DNA of 64,000 nucleotides from Cristatella mucedo (lineage: Eukaryota > Bryozoa > Phylactolaemata > Cristatellidae): NCBI GenBank assembly GCA_009760855.2, contig WPIO01000023.1, positions 1,115,501 through 1,179,500 of the forward strand, given 5' to 3'. Under the pieces are notes generated by a model, which was not told the DNA's origin, ran no database searches, and was given only the letters and a program-made list of their open reading frames with translations. Each line of letters starts with the position of its first letter. Positions within the stretch are counted from its first letter, which is position 1. Shown here in pieces: positions 33,883 through 45,675 of this stretch. Both the position numbers and the translations under genes were made by a program.

Positions 33883-36313
33883 AATAAAACCAACCGACTA
33901 GTAATGGGACAACTTAATGAGTTAATCTAATTGGAAAAACTAACACGCAACATGAGCTTGGCTAGCATATCTTCTACAGCATCCGCATACACTTTAGGTG
34001 TCCTGTTCTACAGTGAGCTTTCACAAGAGTACCAGATCAGCTCTATGATAAAGTCTGCCTACTTTCCAATACCTAACATTGCAAAAACTCAGGCATGCTT
34101 AGAAAGGATACCACAGCTAAGCACGTATATGCACTCTCGATATTCGATAGTCTCGACTTTACTAACTCAATAGCTGCCGATTTTCCTGCCTATGCAACGC
34201 TTACAGTTGGTACAAAACTATGCAGCTAGGCTTGTTTGTCGTGAATGTAGCAAATTTACCATTACAACATCTCATCGACCTGCGCTTTCTTCCCATCAAG
34301 CAGCGTACAGACATTAAGCTGTCATCACTCCCTTTTATCTCCTTTCATTCTCTTGCTCTGGCCTACATATCCGAACTACTTGTACGTCAGGCCGAGAATC
34401 ATAATCATCTCCTTTTCTGACTTAATTCGTTAAGCGGTAACTCTTACCAACCTTGAATCTTTTGGAGACCGTGCCTTTAGTTATGATCCACGAATGCACA
34501 CACACATACACACACACACACACACACATACACTGATGAGCACACACTAATACAGATACACGCACCTGCATATCCATTCACAGGTAAGCAATCATACAAA
34601 TGCATGCGTGCACATTCAAACCAGCCCTACCTACTAGTGCCGAGTGCTTGAGCAGTCCCACTGGCCGGATGAGCTGCCAGCATTTCCAGAAAAACGGGAT
34701 TCCACCACGTCTAGCTACTGGACCAAGGATTGCGGCAGTCTTTCAAAGCGGAACCACGAGCAGCAGTAACCCCAAAGGTCAGCTCCAATCGGGAAAAAGA
34801 AAAGAACATTCTGATAAAGCGCTCAAGACATAAAGCAACTATCACGTGGCCGCTCTAAGCAGCGACGTCACGATGCTACGATGCACACAATCGAAGACGC
34901 CGACGAACGCACTTCGAGCTAGCACCGCTCTGCACTCACCACCATGACTCCTCCGGCGTCTGTTCCGACGAGCACCGGCGTGGGGCTCTGGCTAGCTATC
35001 CAGATAATCACGGCAGCCATTACGCTGGCCAGGCCGGTGAGTAGAACCAAGCCCCAGGTGGCTGTGACGAGGAACGCAAAAGTGATGAAGCATGCCAGCG
35101 GATTGGCCGCCTGGGAGAGCTTGACTGCCAAGCTGTAATATCCGCTACCATACGGCAGCACGGAATACGTCTGCAGCGAGGGTAGCACGCCGTTGGTAAT
35201 GCAGCTGACCAAGGCCGTCACCGCATAGAGCGCGGCCATCTTGGACAGCGTGGCCTTTCTTCCCTTTTCGCTCGGCTCGTCCGGCACGAGCGACTTGTCC
35301 GACTGCTGCACATTGCTGTCATCGCCGCCGGTGGCGGCCGGAGAGTAATCGCCGCCCCGGCGTCGGTCGGCCTCCGGCAGACGCTCGCGCTTGCAGCCGG
35401 GCAGGTGAGCGAGCAGGGAGAAGGCGATGCACGACACCACCATCATGGCGCAGAGGAAGTAGAAGAAGTCCTCGACGGCGAACGCGACCGGCCTGTACAC
35501 GGGCCCCACCTGCCAGGTGACGTTGCCGCCGGCCGAGCTGTTGCCGACGATGACTCCGCTGCCGTTCGCGACGGCCGTCGACGAGCGGTTGACGCAGTCG
35601 TACTCGCCGGCGCCTTGCACGAGCGCGACGACGCACGGGATGAGGCCGCTCAGGCCCTCGCCCACATAGAACGCCGTCATGTACTGCGGCCGCAGGGCGC
35701 CGACGAACGGCACGTACGTGACCGACGACGTGCAGTCGACTAGCGCCAGACAGAAGGCGAGCGCCAGCAGCGCCACGCTGTGCAGGCCGCTGCCGACCGG
35801 CTCCGTGCGGCGCCAGAAGAAGGCCAGCAGCAGGCTTGCGCCGGCGCCCACTGCCATCAGCCCGTACACGGTGGGCACGGCGACGCTGAGCATTCGGCGG
35901 CCACTCGCGCGCAGCCCGACGACGTACAGCAGCGGCCCGACGTTGGCCACCTGTATGATGACGGTGAGGTAGGCGGGCAGGCTCCAGTACTCGGGCAGCT
36001 CGTTGACGAGCAGCGGCAGCTCGACCCACAGGCCATTGACGGCGATCCACGACGACCAGCCGAAGGCGAGCAGCAGCAGGCTGACGGCGACGCTCAGCGG
36101 GCGCCCATCACCGCCAGTGCCGCTGCCGCGGCGGCGACCGCACACGCCGGCCGGAGTGCAGCAGCCGTGCCCCCACGGCTGCTCGGGCTCCAGACAGCAC
36201 AGTGTGCGCGCGACGCCTGCCGCGCCACCACCGCTGGCGTTCTCCGAAGGTGCTCCGCCGCCGATGCAGAACTTCTCCGCCATGCTACCTTTACCGGCGA
36301 CCTGCGCACGCAA
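31127..36313 (-). CDS. SLC52A3-like: Riboflavin transporter of the SLC52A family (two coding exons)
   Basis: Exon 1 is 36,313-34,940 (458 codons) and exon 2 is 31,327-31,127 (66 codons plus TAG), total about 524 aa. The donor is GTGAGT (34,939) and the acceptor is TCTTGCAG, joined in phase 0. The hallmark N-terminal block is SSWIAVNGLWVELPLLVNEL, followed by PAYLTVIIQVANVGPLLYVV. Exon 2 encodes the last two helices (FSFVKVNLATELAKYGDRAL, LLWYGASTQAGAAVGAVITF). About eleven hydrophobic helices, with a glycosylation-rich loop (NRSSTAVANGSG, NSSAGGNVTW) and a charged central cytoplasmic loop, fit plasma-membrane riboflavin import. Before helix 1 there are about 70 extra Gly/Cys-rich residues not typical of vertebrate members. 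Start at 36,313 or at the second Met (36,283). The paralogue number is uncertain. The intron (31,328-34,939) holds LINEs. Confidence 0.93.
31362..32262 (-). mobile_element. LINE copy in the SLC52A intron, best-preserved C-terminal frame
   Basis: The 3' tail (31,362-31,445) is (ATA)n, then cacttgataaagcgccctc...aggcgctttaca. The 221-codon minus frame 32,262-31,597 is open over the whole ORF2 C-terminus: VESTRNLGVMFQNDLSLDDH, LDFCNSLLTGLPACAIRRLQ, APKAWNSLPT and FKKNLKTHLF. It is therefore younger than the other copies. 5'-truncated. Confidence 0.9.
32263..33440. other. Intron sequence, nothing recognised
   Basis: This part of the SLC52A intron has ordinary composition. I see no element or gene. 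Confidence 0.4.
33445..33515 (-). repeat. tRNA-like SINE head
   Basis: The minus strand has GTAAGGTGCTTGAACTT followed by GTTGTGGGTTTGAGTCC, an A-box and B-box spacing like the other SINE heads here. The tail is not clear. Confidence 0.4.
33600..34480 (+). mobile_element. Decayed LINE copy interrupted by a nested tail-only copy
   Basis: 33,600-33,800 matches the reverse transcriptase around PQGSLL...(Y)VDDT and the following WMAANLNLND region. 33,886-34,480 continues it (cgactagtaatgggacaact; SYFP/LHNIAK and AARLVCRE-type pieces). The two parts join at the same LINE position. Very decayed. Confidence 0.65.
33801..33886 (+). mobile_element. Tail-only LINE copy nested in another LINE
   Basis: Only the last 85 or so bases are present: caaagcgcctagagagaga, ttgagttctctgagggcgct, ttatcaagtgca and (TTA)n. 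This shows how far 5' truncation goes in this family. Confidence 0.75.
34497..34532 (+). repeat. (CA)n microsatellite
   Basis: A short CA run interrupted by TA, inside the SLC52A intron. Confidence 0.9.
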
Positions 36314-36810
36314 AAGCTGTCTGAAATTCTGAAATTCGAAGGGGAAAAGGGAGGCACGACAAAGGATAGGGACGGGAGCCAGGCTAGCGAAGATGAATAT
36401 GCTGGCGGCACCTGCATGCAGCTCGCGAGCACCCAGCGATGGTTGTCAATTAGAGGCTATCTGGCGGTGGTCGCTCGGCCGTTCATGACAGACGTGAGAT
36501 GCGGCCGATGAAAGTATTCGCTAATAATATTCGAGGGGAGAAATTGCAAGAGTCCCATGTTGGCACGGGCTGACCATCTACGACAGCGGTTACTGAGAAC
36601 TACACCGGGCAGCCACGCTTGCTAGTTTGATTAGTTCAAGCGGTTCGAGTGTGCCACTACAGCGACTGCTAGTCAGTGCACAACGTTTGGCAGATGCTTT
36701 GAGCGAGACGCATTGTACTTTCGGGCATCGTGCTGCTCGTTCGCTAAGTCGCTTCTTCGACCAAAGCTTGCATCAGAAGTCGAAGAATCAAACCCTGAAA
36801 TCCCAATCTA

Positions 36811-38230
36811 ATAATAATAATAATAATAATAATACATTTGCTATATCACCCTCAGAGAACCCAATCTCTTTCTAGGCACTTTACATTTGCTGCCAACGAA
36901 GCATGATCGAATGGTTAGAGGTGCATGCTTAATGACAACAAATATAACATGGTTATAAGTGACATGCACAGGGTCAGCACGTAAATATGGTTAGTGTCAG
37001 CATACACAGTGTCAGCATGCATGAGCACACAAAAAACGAATTACATGGACCCACTAAATGCTGTGATAAATAGATGCGTTTTAGCTTCTTTTTAAATGTC
37101 AAGTTATGATATATCATGGCGCCAATCAGAAGTGAGTTCCAGGCTTTGAGAGCATTACGAACGAAAAGAACGGACTCCAGTGGATTTGGGGTTCGTAATG
37201 TAATGTATCTCTGTCTGTAACTCCACAAAGTCATAAAGACCATGTGGGTGTTACGCAGGAGAGTTTTGTATAGCGCACTCACAGCCTAAGCGGCTTTCGG
37301 TACGCATTCGGTAGTCAACAGACTTCGTCTCACGCAACAAAGAGAAAGTGGAAAGCATAGCAGAGTCAGGAGAGCAGTTGAGGTAGTGAGTAGAATAGAA
37401 GTAGCAGCTCAGGACCGCTGAAAAAGATGTGCCATAGTCGGCAGTAGGAGAGTAGTTGTCGCTGCGTAAGAATTGTGGAAGCGAGTTCCACAGCCTAGGA
37501 CCTGCAGAGCTAAAGCTTCTGTCGCCAACGGTGTTTAAGCGGAGGAATGGGACAGCTAATTTATTGTCCACACAGGACCTGAGGGCGCGAACAGGCTGAA
37601 ACTGATGCAGCAGTTCAGCTTGGTACGACGAGGTATAGGTAAACGATTAGATTCTGAAAAGCGCATAGTACTATGCTTAGCCTCGTGGAGAAGTATACCT
37701 TATACGTAGGCTGGAGCCAAAGAATGAAGGGATCTAAAAGTGAGTGACAGAACCTTGAAGTCGATGAATTGCTTGACTGGGAGCCAGTGAAGGTTGGCGA
37801 GAAGTGATGTGATGAGGCAACTGCAATGCTCACGACAGATAAGCCTGGCTGCCGAGTTTTTCACCAGCTGCAAGCGCCTGATTGCACAGGCTGGCAGACC
37901 CGCAAGCAGTGAGTTACAGAAGTTAAGACGAAATGTCACAAATGTATTTCGCAATTTACATGTGGTATCCCTTTCTAAACAAGCCTGAATTGTAACAATG
38001 CTATGTAGCTGAAGGTAGGAAGACTTGCCTGTGGAACTGATGTTGTCGTCTAATGAAAGGTCACTTAGGAATAGGAAACCTAGATTTCGTGGAGATTTTC
38101 AACAGGAGATTTGCTAGAAAAGCCGATTTTGAGCGTTAGCCTTTCCAATTTCTGAATCATACTTTGTTTGCCCGTACCTAGTAAGTTGGTATAATTATCA
38201 TTCAATTTAATAGTTTGCTGCCATCCATGT
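36811..38230 (-). mobile_element. LINE copy with a foreign segment inside
   Basis: The tail (ATA)n plus acatttgctatatcaccctc...ctaggcactttacat is at 36,811-36,890. LINE ORF2 C-terminal pieces lie at 36,974-37,210 (KAWNSL...FKKKLKRIYLSQHLVGPCN) and 37,615-38,230 (RLNFCNSLLAGLPACAIRRL; NLHWLPVKQFIDFKVLSLTF). Between them lies unrelated or differently related sequence. Confidence 0.75.
37210..37614 (-). mobile_element. Segment of a different reverse transcriptase family
   Basis: The minus frame 37,571-37,251 has VPFLRLNTVGDRSFSSAGPR followed by LWNSLPQFLRS, the ORF2 end of a related but distinct non-LTR family. It sits inside the LINE copy, a little upstream of that LINE's own AWNSLP site. Confidence 0.55.
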
Positions 38231-38250
38231 GCAGATACAAATATAAAAAA

Positions 38251-38393
38251 TATAATTCATTTGTATAGCGCCCCAAGAGAACTTAATCTCTATTCAGGCG
38301 CTTCACATACGCATCGGGGCTCAAGCCCTTAACCTCAGGCAGACGTTGGTCGTCGGAACGAGCACCTTAACCACTAGACCAAACCAGCTCGGC
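38251..38393 (-). repeat. SINE-1 (tRNA-derived) copy
   Basis: The tail at 38,251-38,320 (catttgtatagcgccccaag, agaacttaatctctattcag, gcgcttcaca), then B-box and A-box on the minus strand ending at CCGAGCTGGTTTGGTCTAGT. A near twin of the copy at 54,320. Confidence 0.85.
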
Positions 38394-38971
38394 AGATGTC
38401 ATCAATACATGCAGCAAGGGAGTAGAGAGAATTCTGCGCTAAGATCTTGCTAGCTCCCTGGTTCTCCTCTCGAGACTAGACGACTGTAACACAGTTTTGG
38501 CAGGGCTATGAAAAAAACTACTCAAATGTTTCAGGCGGTGATGATTGCGGGGCGCGGTCGGTGGCAAAACCAACTCTCCTTTGCTAAAGGAGCTACCGTG
38601 GCACTCGGTTGATCAACGATACAAAGCAAAATCCTTACTTTAACATAAATGACAGATCATGGCTTAGCACCATAATACCAAGCTGAAAAGCTGGGCCAGT
38701 TTCAGCCTCCTTCTCAAAGCCCTCGAGTTCGCTATGGCTCACTCCTTGGCATGCTTTCCTTGGGCACTCTCTTTCTGCCCAGTATTACGTTAGTGCTCCT
38801 TTGCTACTAACTTCCTCGACGGTCCACCGAGCTCACTCGTCACGGAGCTGGGTTGTGGCAACGAGTCCTGCGACAGATAATTCTTTATTGCCGCCGGCAT
38901 GCGGTAATGACAAGAAGTGACAGCCTACACAGCCCTTTTGTTGCTACATACATGAAGCTCTTGGATAAAAA

Positions 38972-39137
38972 AATACAAGCTGATTTAACAGCCTCTTTTA
39001 TAGAGAGACAGAACAGCCTTGACGGCTATCACCACCGCTTGCAGTGGCAATAAAGGATTGCCCACCGAAGCATTTGAGACCTCAGAACTGAGGTCATGAA
39101 AAGCAACCGTCTTACCTAGAGTGCCATCACGGCTCAC
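38972..39137 (-). repeat. SINE-2 (tRNA-derived) copy
   Basis: It matches the 29,905 copy: aagctgatttaacagcctc, gccttgacggctatcaccac, cgcttgcagtggcaataaag, then the tRNA-like head ending in GGTCATGAAAAGCAACC...CACGGCTCA. Confidence 0.8.
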
Positions 39138-39204
39138 CAAACCTTTTAGTTTATTCCTTTAACTCGGCTATGCTATTCACTTGGATAATAACATTAGTGA
39201 TGAC

Positions 39205-39268
39205 AATAATAGGTTGTTTGCATAGCACCCTATGAGAACTATATCTCTTTCCAGGAGCTGTTCAACTC
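39205..39268 (-). repeat. Degenerate LINE/SINE-1 tail
   Basis: gcatagcaccctatgagaac, tatatctctttccagga on the plus strand matches the reversed hairpin tail; nothing more of the element remains. Confidence 0.5.
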
Positions 39269-39269
39269 G

Positions 39270-39826
39270 GTGCAACAGAATCAGTTCTCTTTGTTACCAC
39301 AAGTTCGTTCCGGCCACCTTATGCCCAATGACAGCTGCTAAAGTCACCCTCTCACATAACATCCACTTTGTCTTTGACGTTTCGTGGGGCTACATGCAAA
39401 GACACATACATGTGCATGTGTACTCGCACTTGTACAAAAATAATAAGAGAGCAGCGATTGAATGGGCAAAGGGATTTTGATTCCTTCCAATTAGAAAATC
39501 TAGCGGTTGAAAACATACTCTCTAAATAACCTTGAAGGATCATAGAGAGCGAATTACATGTCAGAGGTACACATAACTATACATAAATAGATGGACAAGT
39601 ACTGAGCCGATAATATAAATATCTGGACTTAGCAACGCATACACACCCACTTCTTTTTTTTTATCAAGTGCAAGTGCGCTCACAGCCCCACCCATGGCCA
39701 CAAAGGGGCTCGGCCCCGGATCACAAACCTTTGCGGACTGCCTCTTGCCACCTTTGCTGTACAAGATAAGTTTGGCCAACTGAGAAAACATATAGCAACT
39801 CAAGTGTGTGCGTACTTGCGGGCACG

Positions 39827-39873
<47 letters not shown>

Positions 39874-41000
39874 CATACCGCACCCGGGTGAACGCACACA
39901 AACCACATACACCCAGGCTCGTGTTCGGGAGTACACATGCAATGCACACATCCCCACTTGCAGCAGGTCACAATTGAGCAGCACATCAAGTATCTGGAAC
40001 TCGATTTCCCATACTTTGCACTATCACAATTTTCTGCTGTGGCACATCGGTGCAGCAATGTCTGTTGACAAATTGCTCTAAGCAGAGACATGTGAAATAG
40101 AGCTGCCGCTGCTGCTACTACACAGACTAGACAATAGCAGACCCAAAAACAACACACAAACACTCATTTACAGGAAGCTGACCAGGACAAGGAGGCAAGA
40201 GCAGTCAACACTAGATGTGCGCACTAGCGTTTACTCCTGTCGGTACCGTGGGCAGGTAGTGTAAGCCTGGCTTAAGCAGACAATGCTGCCCAGTCGGCAC
40301 TTTGAATAGCTCACACCTGACACGGTTGTTTGGAATGGAGTACCGAGTAAACGATGGAGTCTCGGTTAAGCACTCGTGTGTTCTTAACTTTCTGGCTGCT
40401 CAGGTCCTTCCCTGCCCGACTAGTGGAAGTGTGCATGCTCCCGACCTGCACGTCGTGACAAGATCAATGAGAAGTCAAGGACGGCCAACTTGAAGGGGAG
40501 TCTGCAGAGGGCGGTTGCACATGACCCAAGCACAAGCATCTAGTTCTCACCAGCCAGGTCCAGAAGGGCATGGTCGGGCAAAGAGGCCGAGTGAAGAAGT
40601 TAGGTAACAGAACTATTCAGACAAACCAGCCCACGACTGCTGGTTCAAACTCCAGCAGAGAGTGCTCTTACCAATGGTTCCTCTTTCCCAGACACTAACG
40701 CTGTCTGACTAAAGGAGGCAGCAGCTTGCTGTGGTGGACCGGTGGCAAGCCGAAGGCACGCAAAGCGGGCCACAGCTCTGTCTCTACTGCACATCAAACG
40801 CCCAGGAAAGCAGATAACCGTGCAAGCACCCAGCCGGCAGGCTGTTTACAGTTCAAAGTACATAGGCAATGATATCAGCCAACTGATATATTATCATTCT
40901 CGGACGTCGGTTCGATCCATCACTTGCACGCTTGTCGGGCAACACAGAGGGAGGCTTATACCATCGTGCAGACCTCACATCTCAGCAGCTGACTGAGACA
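39270..41000. other. Host sequence, no gene recognised; one CA microsatellite
   Basis: No coding pattern is seen. A (CA)n run of about 40 bases at 39,828-39,871 explains the CVCVCV/HTHTHT frames. The 200-codon minus frame at 40,163-39,561 spans this repeat and has no domain. Confidence 0.4.
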
Positions 41001-41122
41001 CTACTTTTACTTACCATTCAATTGCATTTCACTTTACAGCAAATGTAAAGTGCCTAGAGAGAGAGATTAAGTTCTCTGAGGGTGCTTTATCAAGTAAATT
41101 ATTATTATTATTATTATTATTA
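41000..41122 (+). mobile_element. Tail-only LINE copy
   Basis: caaatgtaaagtgcctagag, agagattaagttctctgagg, gtgctttatcaag and (TTA)n to 41,122. Confidence 0.75.
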
Positions 41123-41842
41123 CAAGGAGCCCTTGATTAAGCGGTGGAGATAGCCAGAGCAAGCTGTATCTGATACTGCCGGGTCAAGTGAGCATGGCTG
41201 GCCAACGATCGATCATACTCAAACTCTCAAGAAAAAACAGCCAACCGTTTCAGCCTCAAATGAAAGCTCAGAACTGCAAGCGTACTCGGCATCTTTCAGG
41301 TTTATTAATGATTGGATTATACTCTGCTCGGCAGATTCGCACAGTTATAACGTTGTGTTTTTCTGCTCCTACCTTGAATGAATATGTTTGACCCGATAAA
41401 GTTTTAATTACGGAAGTAAGGCTGAAAGGAATAGCTTGAATAATCGTTTTAATGTCAATTATTTGTGGTCTCTTTAAATCGTGGAGCACAATAGTATGAT
41501 AACAAGTAGTCATATACAAACAAGGAAGAGAGAAATGCTGCCTTTAATAATCGAGTAATCTTATTGCATATTCAGATGTCAAAACAGCCACCTGGATGGA
41601 CGGAATGTGCAAGGCGAAACAAAAATAGGTAGAATGCTTGCACTTGGCTCAGAGGCATACTCCCTTCTTGACTTGTAGGAGCCCCCACGTTTGCCTTTGG
41701 TGAGGGGCTACTTTTGGTGAGGGGGCTGTCATCTGGGATGGAGTAGCATTCTCATTTTTTATGAGACTGGCACTCTTTCGCCGAGCAGGAGCTTGCTCAA
41801 CACTGCTAGGTGTCATGTTCCCAAGCGTTTCCTCTCGTGAGA
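41123..41842. other. Host sequence, no gene recognised
   Basis: Nothing recognised. An imperfect direct repeat ttttggtgaggggct occurs at about 41,697 and 41,712. Confidence 0.35.
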
Positions 41843-42640
41843 CGACCGCATCAGCTCCACAATCAAGTCTGCCTACTTTCAGCTACATAGCATTGCTAAA
41901 ATTCGGGCTTGTTTAGACAGAGATACCGCATCTAAGTTGGTCCATGCATTTGTGACATACTGTCTTGATTTGTGTAACTCACTGCTTGCCGGTCTACCGG
42001 CCAATGCAATCACACGCTCACAGCTGGTGCAAATCTCTGCAGCTAGGCTTGTCCGTCGTGAGCGTCGCAATGCCACATCACACCACTTCTTGCCGACCTG
42101 CACTGGTACCAGTCAAGCAATGCACCGACTTCAGGGTTTTGTCACTCACTTCTAGGTTCCTTCATTCTTTGGCTCCAGCCTACCTATCAGATCTACTCCC
42201 TCACCAAGCTAAGCATCGGTCTACCCGCTTTTCGGAATCTGCTTCCCTATGTACAAACCTCAAATCCTTTGGAGACCGTGCCTTTATTTCGTATGCTCCC
42301 AAAGCCTGGAACTCACTCCCGACTTCCGCCATGACATCCCCTGACTTGACCACACTTAAAAAGAAATTAAAAACACTTTTTATCAGAGCATTTAGTGGGT
42401 CCCAGTCATTCGTCCTTTGTGTGCTTGTGTGTGCTGACACTGTGCATGCTGCCACTAACCACACTTGCATGCTGACCCTGTGCATGTCACCCCTAACCAT
42501 GTTATGCTTGTTGTTTATCGAGCATGCTACCTACCACTAACTATTCGATCGTGCTTCCTTTACAGCAAATGTAAAGCACCTAGAAAGAGATTGAGTTTTC
42601 TTGGCGTTTTATCAAGTGTGTTATTATTGTTATTATTACT
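41843..42640 (+). mobile_element. 5'-truncated LINE copy
   Basis: From the DHISSTIKSAYFQLHSIAKI region of ORF2 to the 3' UTR and tail (aaagcacctagaaagagatt...ggcgttttatcaagtg, TTA run at 42,619-42,638). The frame is broken at several places (for example at 42,090). Confidence 0.8.
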
Positions 42641-43265
42641 GCACGAGCTCATTTCCGATTCGATCCGATTGATTCCGATTTGCTGTACACGCCTTTAAAT
42701 GCAGATAATACAGTTCAAGGACGTTTGGTGACACGTACAGCAAAACTTATCCAACCGAAGTCAGACATGTGTTGTACAAGCAGAACTGAACTTACACTTG
42801 AAATTTCATGTTGATCCATCCAGAACTGGTTGAGTTATTTAAGTAACAAGGTACAAAGCTAGACTGCAAATGAAGCTGTTTAAAAGTCACAAGCATGTTC
42901 CTCAACAAGTTGCAAATATGTACCTCGAAGTATCAAGGTTCAACAAGTTGGGACACAAGTCGTATATGATGCAGAGATCGGACAATTTTGTATTTGTGGA
43001 CATTTTGCTTTCTGTGTACTTCACAGTACACATGCACGAAACTCTTCCTAATTCCGTCTGCAGACAGACAGTGGCCACTATGCTATTAAGTACAAAAAAC
43101 TGCAACTTGGTGACTAACAGTACACGACAAATGAAAAGGATTTGTAGAGCACCATACACACCCTCATGGGTAGAAGGGCTACCAGGATGTAAACGCAAGT
43201 TCAAGTCTCGACTTAAGTCCAGTTAAGCAGACTCGAGTCATTTATATAACGGTACTAGAGCCTCA
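42641..43265. other. Host sequence, no gene recognised
   Basis: Two overlapping open frames of about 100-118 codons on opposite strands (42,870-43,226) show no domain; one is likely chance. Confidence 0.35.
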
Positions 43266-43269
43266 GTCA

Positions 43270-43375
43270 CCATCAATCTCCACCAGCTTGAAGTGGGCAA
43301 TATAGAATTGCCTGCTCGATTACTCGAACCTGGCACCTGGGTCATAAAGGGAAAGCACCTTATTCCAAGGCTAAG
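43270..43375 (-). repeat. tRNA-like SINE copy, degenerate
   Basis: The minus strand shows GGAATAAGGTGCTTTCCC, GACCCAGGTGCCAGGTTCGAGTAA and AGGCAATTCTATATTGCCCACTT, the head and middle of a SINE-2-like element. Confidence 0.5.
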
Positions 43376-43714
43376 GCCCGGTCTCAAAAATCAACAAGCA
43401 AAATGTAAATCTGTGTTACACGATCGGTCCCTTCTCGGTCCTGCCTTGGTCCTGATTAGGTATTTGGTCTTGCAGGAAGTTCACACGGTTGGTTTGTCAG
43501 CCACTGCTTCCTTCCAGCTACCTACTAGTTTCAACCACCGTTGGTGGTGCCCCATAAACAGGGACTCTCAACTGTGCCAAGACTGGTATGTGTCGATCGA
43601 CTTGCAAGTCGAGTCGGCTGCCATTCCATCAAAGCAACGAGGCAAGCCGTTGACACCAACTTTGATTGGTCGTTAGTTCCAGTCTTCCGTAGGGTCTTAG
43701 CCAAGAATACATTT

Positions 43715-43785
43715 GTATTATTATTATTATACATTTGTACAGTGCCCTCCGAGAATTGAATTTCTTTCTAGTTCTTTACACAAGT
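43715..43785 (-). mobile_element. Tail-only LINE or SINE-1 copy
   Basis: (TTA)n, then acatttgtacagtgccctcc, gagaattgaatttctttcta and gttctttaca: the reversed hairpin tail. Confidence 0.65.
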
Positions 43786-43789
43786 AAGC

Positions 43790-44463
43790 AGTGTCCGGTT
43801 GAACAGTACCTAGCCCCTGCCACAGCATTGTCTATGCATTGTCAGCAACAGCTCTCGAGCACGGTTGGCAGTAAAGATTTAGCCAGAGCGTAAAGAACAG
43901 TGGCCAAGCCAAGGAAGGGGCAAGGGGACATTTGCCCCCCCCCCCACATAGCAGGAGGGTAGCAGCGACCTGGGTAGCCCCTATTCCCACACTGCCTCCA
44001 ACTGTCACTAACAGAACCTTGAGCACCTCTGGTGAAGTAAAAACCTCGTGTGCAGTTCGCTGTCGGTTCTGAAAAGACAGGGCACTGGGGAAAAAAGGAG
44101 GAAAAATCCTTCCAGACAATTCCTTCCACCTGCCAGCCAGTTTAAATCATTAAGTAACCTTGGGAGAGACAATACTGAATCAGGTACCCTACAACAATGA
44201 GCAGAGGCCCTCCTGGGTATCCATCTTCCTAAGCAGCAGCCTGCTGTCGAGCAGTTTAGGGGACATACAGGCAATGGCTCGAGGCTGACGACCAGATAGG
44301 CAAGAAACAAATCCAACCATGAGCAGCACCTGTCGGAACATCCAACTACCTAAACTGTGGTTTTGGAACTGACAGGTGGTTCGGCAGTAATGCAAGCATG
44401 GAAAAAATGGTTTGTCCAGGGAGTATGGGAGACAGAGAGAGACAGAGAGAGACAAAGAGAGAC

Positions 44464-44519
<56 letters not shown>

Positions 44520-45210
44520 CCGTCTAGTAGGAGCTGAGCATGGATTAGGCTTGTCATTAGGGTCAGCATGCTTGCTTGGTGTTGGAATCGGGGAATTGTC
44601 GCTCGGCAGCGTTACCCAGCCTGACGATTGGGTTGTCTTGCATTAATTGATCAGGAACCCAACGACTCCCTCGACAAGACATCGGCTGTAAACATTAGAG
44701 GAGAAAATCCCTGTACGGCAGCCGTTCTGCAGGAGCCATAGGAACCCACCATGCATTTCGACTCTATATGGGTCGATATCCCAACGATACAACGAACAAG
44801 AAGAATAATATAAATAGAGAGGCAAAGACCAAGACACCGGCCGGTGGGAGATAAAAGCGAATTTTCCAGATGCATGCATGGACCTACTTGAGAAAAAATG
44901 ATAAGCCTGTGCCAAGGTCAAGGTTTAGGGAAAGGAAGGAGTAAGTCATCTTGAGTGCCTTACGGAGCCCTGGCAGTACCTATACCACTGACATGCAGCA
45001 GCAGTAGCAGACCTGTCGACGAGAACACACGTGGTTGTGGTCTGGTCTTATTTTAGTTAGCATCCAGTGTGACCACGAGTTAGCTGCAAGCTGAGATAGG
45101 ATGCACACCACTGTCACTACGAGATGGCCTGCATCACAGAGCCAGCACACAGGCTCTCATACACCCGAGCACAACAGATGGGAAAATCTCGCCTTACATA
45201 TGTAGTAATA
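43790..45210. other. Host sequence, no gene recognised; GA-rich repeat
   Basis: Several open frames of about 100 codons on the minus strand at 43,832-44,316 show no family pattern. A (GACAGAGA)n/(GA)n array lies at 44,430-44,515. A C-run is at 43,938-43,947. Confidence 0.4.
44430..44515 (+). repeat. (GACAGAGA)n to (GA)n microsatellite
   Basis: A purine array of about 85 bases that changes from 8-10-base units to plain GA. Confidence 0.95.
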
Positions 45211-45212
45211 AT

Positions 45213-45250
45213 ATTAGATCATTTGTATAGCATCCGATGAGAACTAGCAA
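45213..45250 (-). repeat. SINE-1 tail fragment
   Basis: gatcatttgtatagcatccg atgagaacta on the plus strand matches the reversed SINE-1 tail. Confidence 0.45.
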
Positions 45251-45602
45251 AGACGTGGGCTCATTTCTGATAGACTAAAACGTAAATGATCTACCCACAG
45301 CCGAGTTAAACTTAGGGTTCTCCTAACAGTCAGGTCATTCCTATAATACAATAAACTAGAAACAGCCCCTTGGATGCATTTCCAGTCGGCAGCAGAATAT
45401 CGGTAGAGTCCACTTAACCACAGGCATATTGAAGGGAGCTGAGGGCTGTGGTCCCAGAGGTGGCCCCAAAGGGCACACCAGGAAAGAGCCAGTATCCGGC
45501 ATGAACCTTTAGCCCATCAACAGTCAACCAAGGTGTGCGGTCAGACCCTTGGGAAATGTGTGGGATATAATACGTGATTAACTTCTTCCCTCAAAGGTCA
45601 GT

Positions 45603-45675
45603 TGATTCAGCAGCCACATTTATATAGCAGTAGACGAGCGTGAGCAGCTCACCCCCCAGGCATAAAGGATGGACT
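45603..45675 (-). repeat. SINE-2 tail fragment
   Basis: gattcagcagccacatttat, atagcagtagacgagcgtga and aggcataaaggatgg resemble the reversed SINE-2 tail and middle. Confidence 0.45.

Noticed and set aside
35319-36511. Several open frames of 100 to 243 codons on both strands over the transporter exon
   Set aside because: High-GC shadows of the SLC52A exon; Arg/Ala-rich composition and no domains.
43832-44316. Cluster of about 100-codon minus frames
   Set aside because: Overlap in different frames, no conserved pattern.
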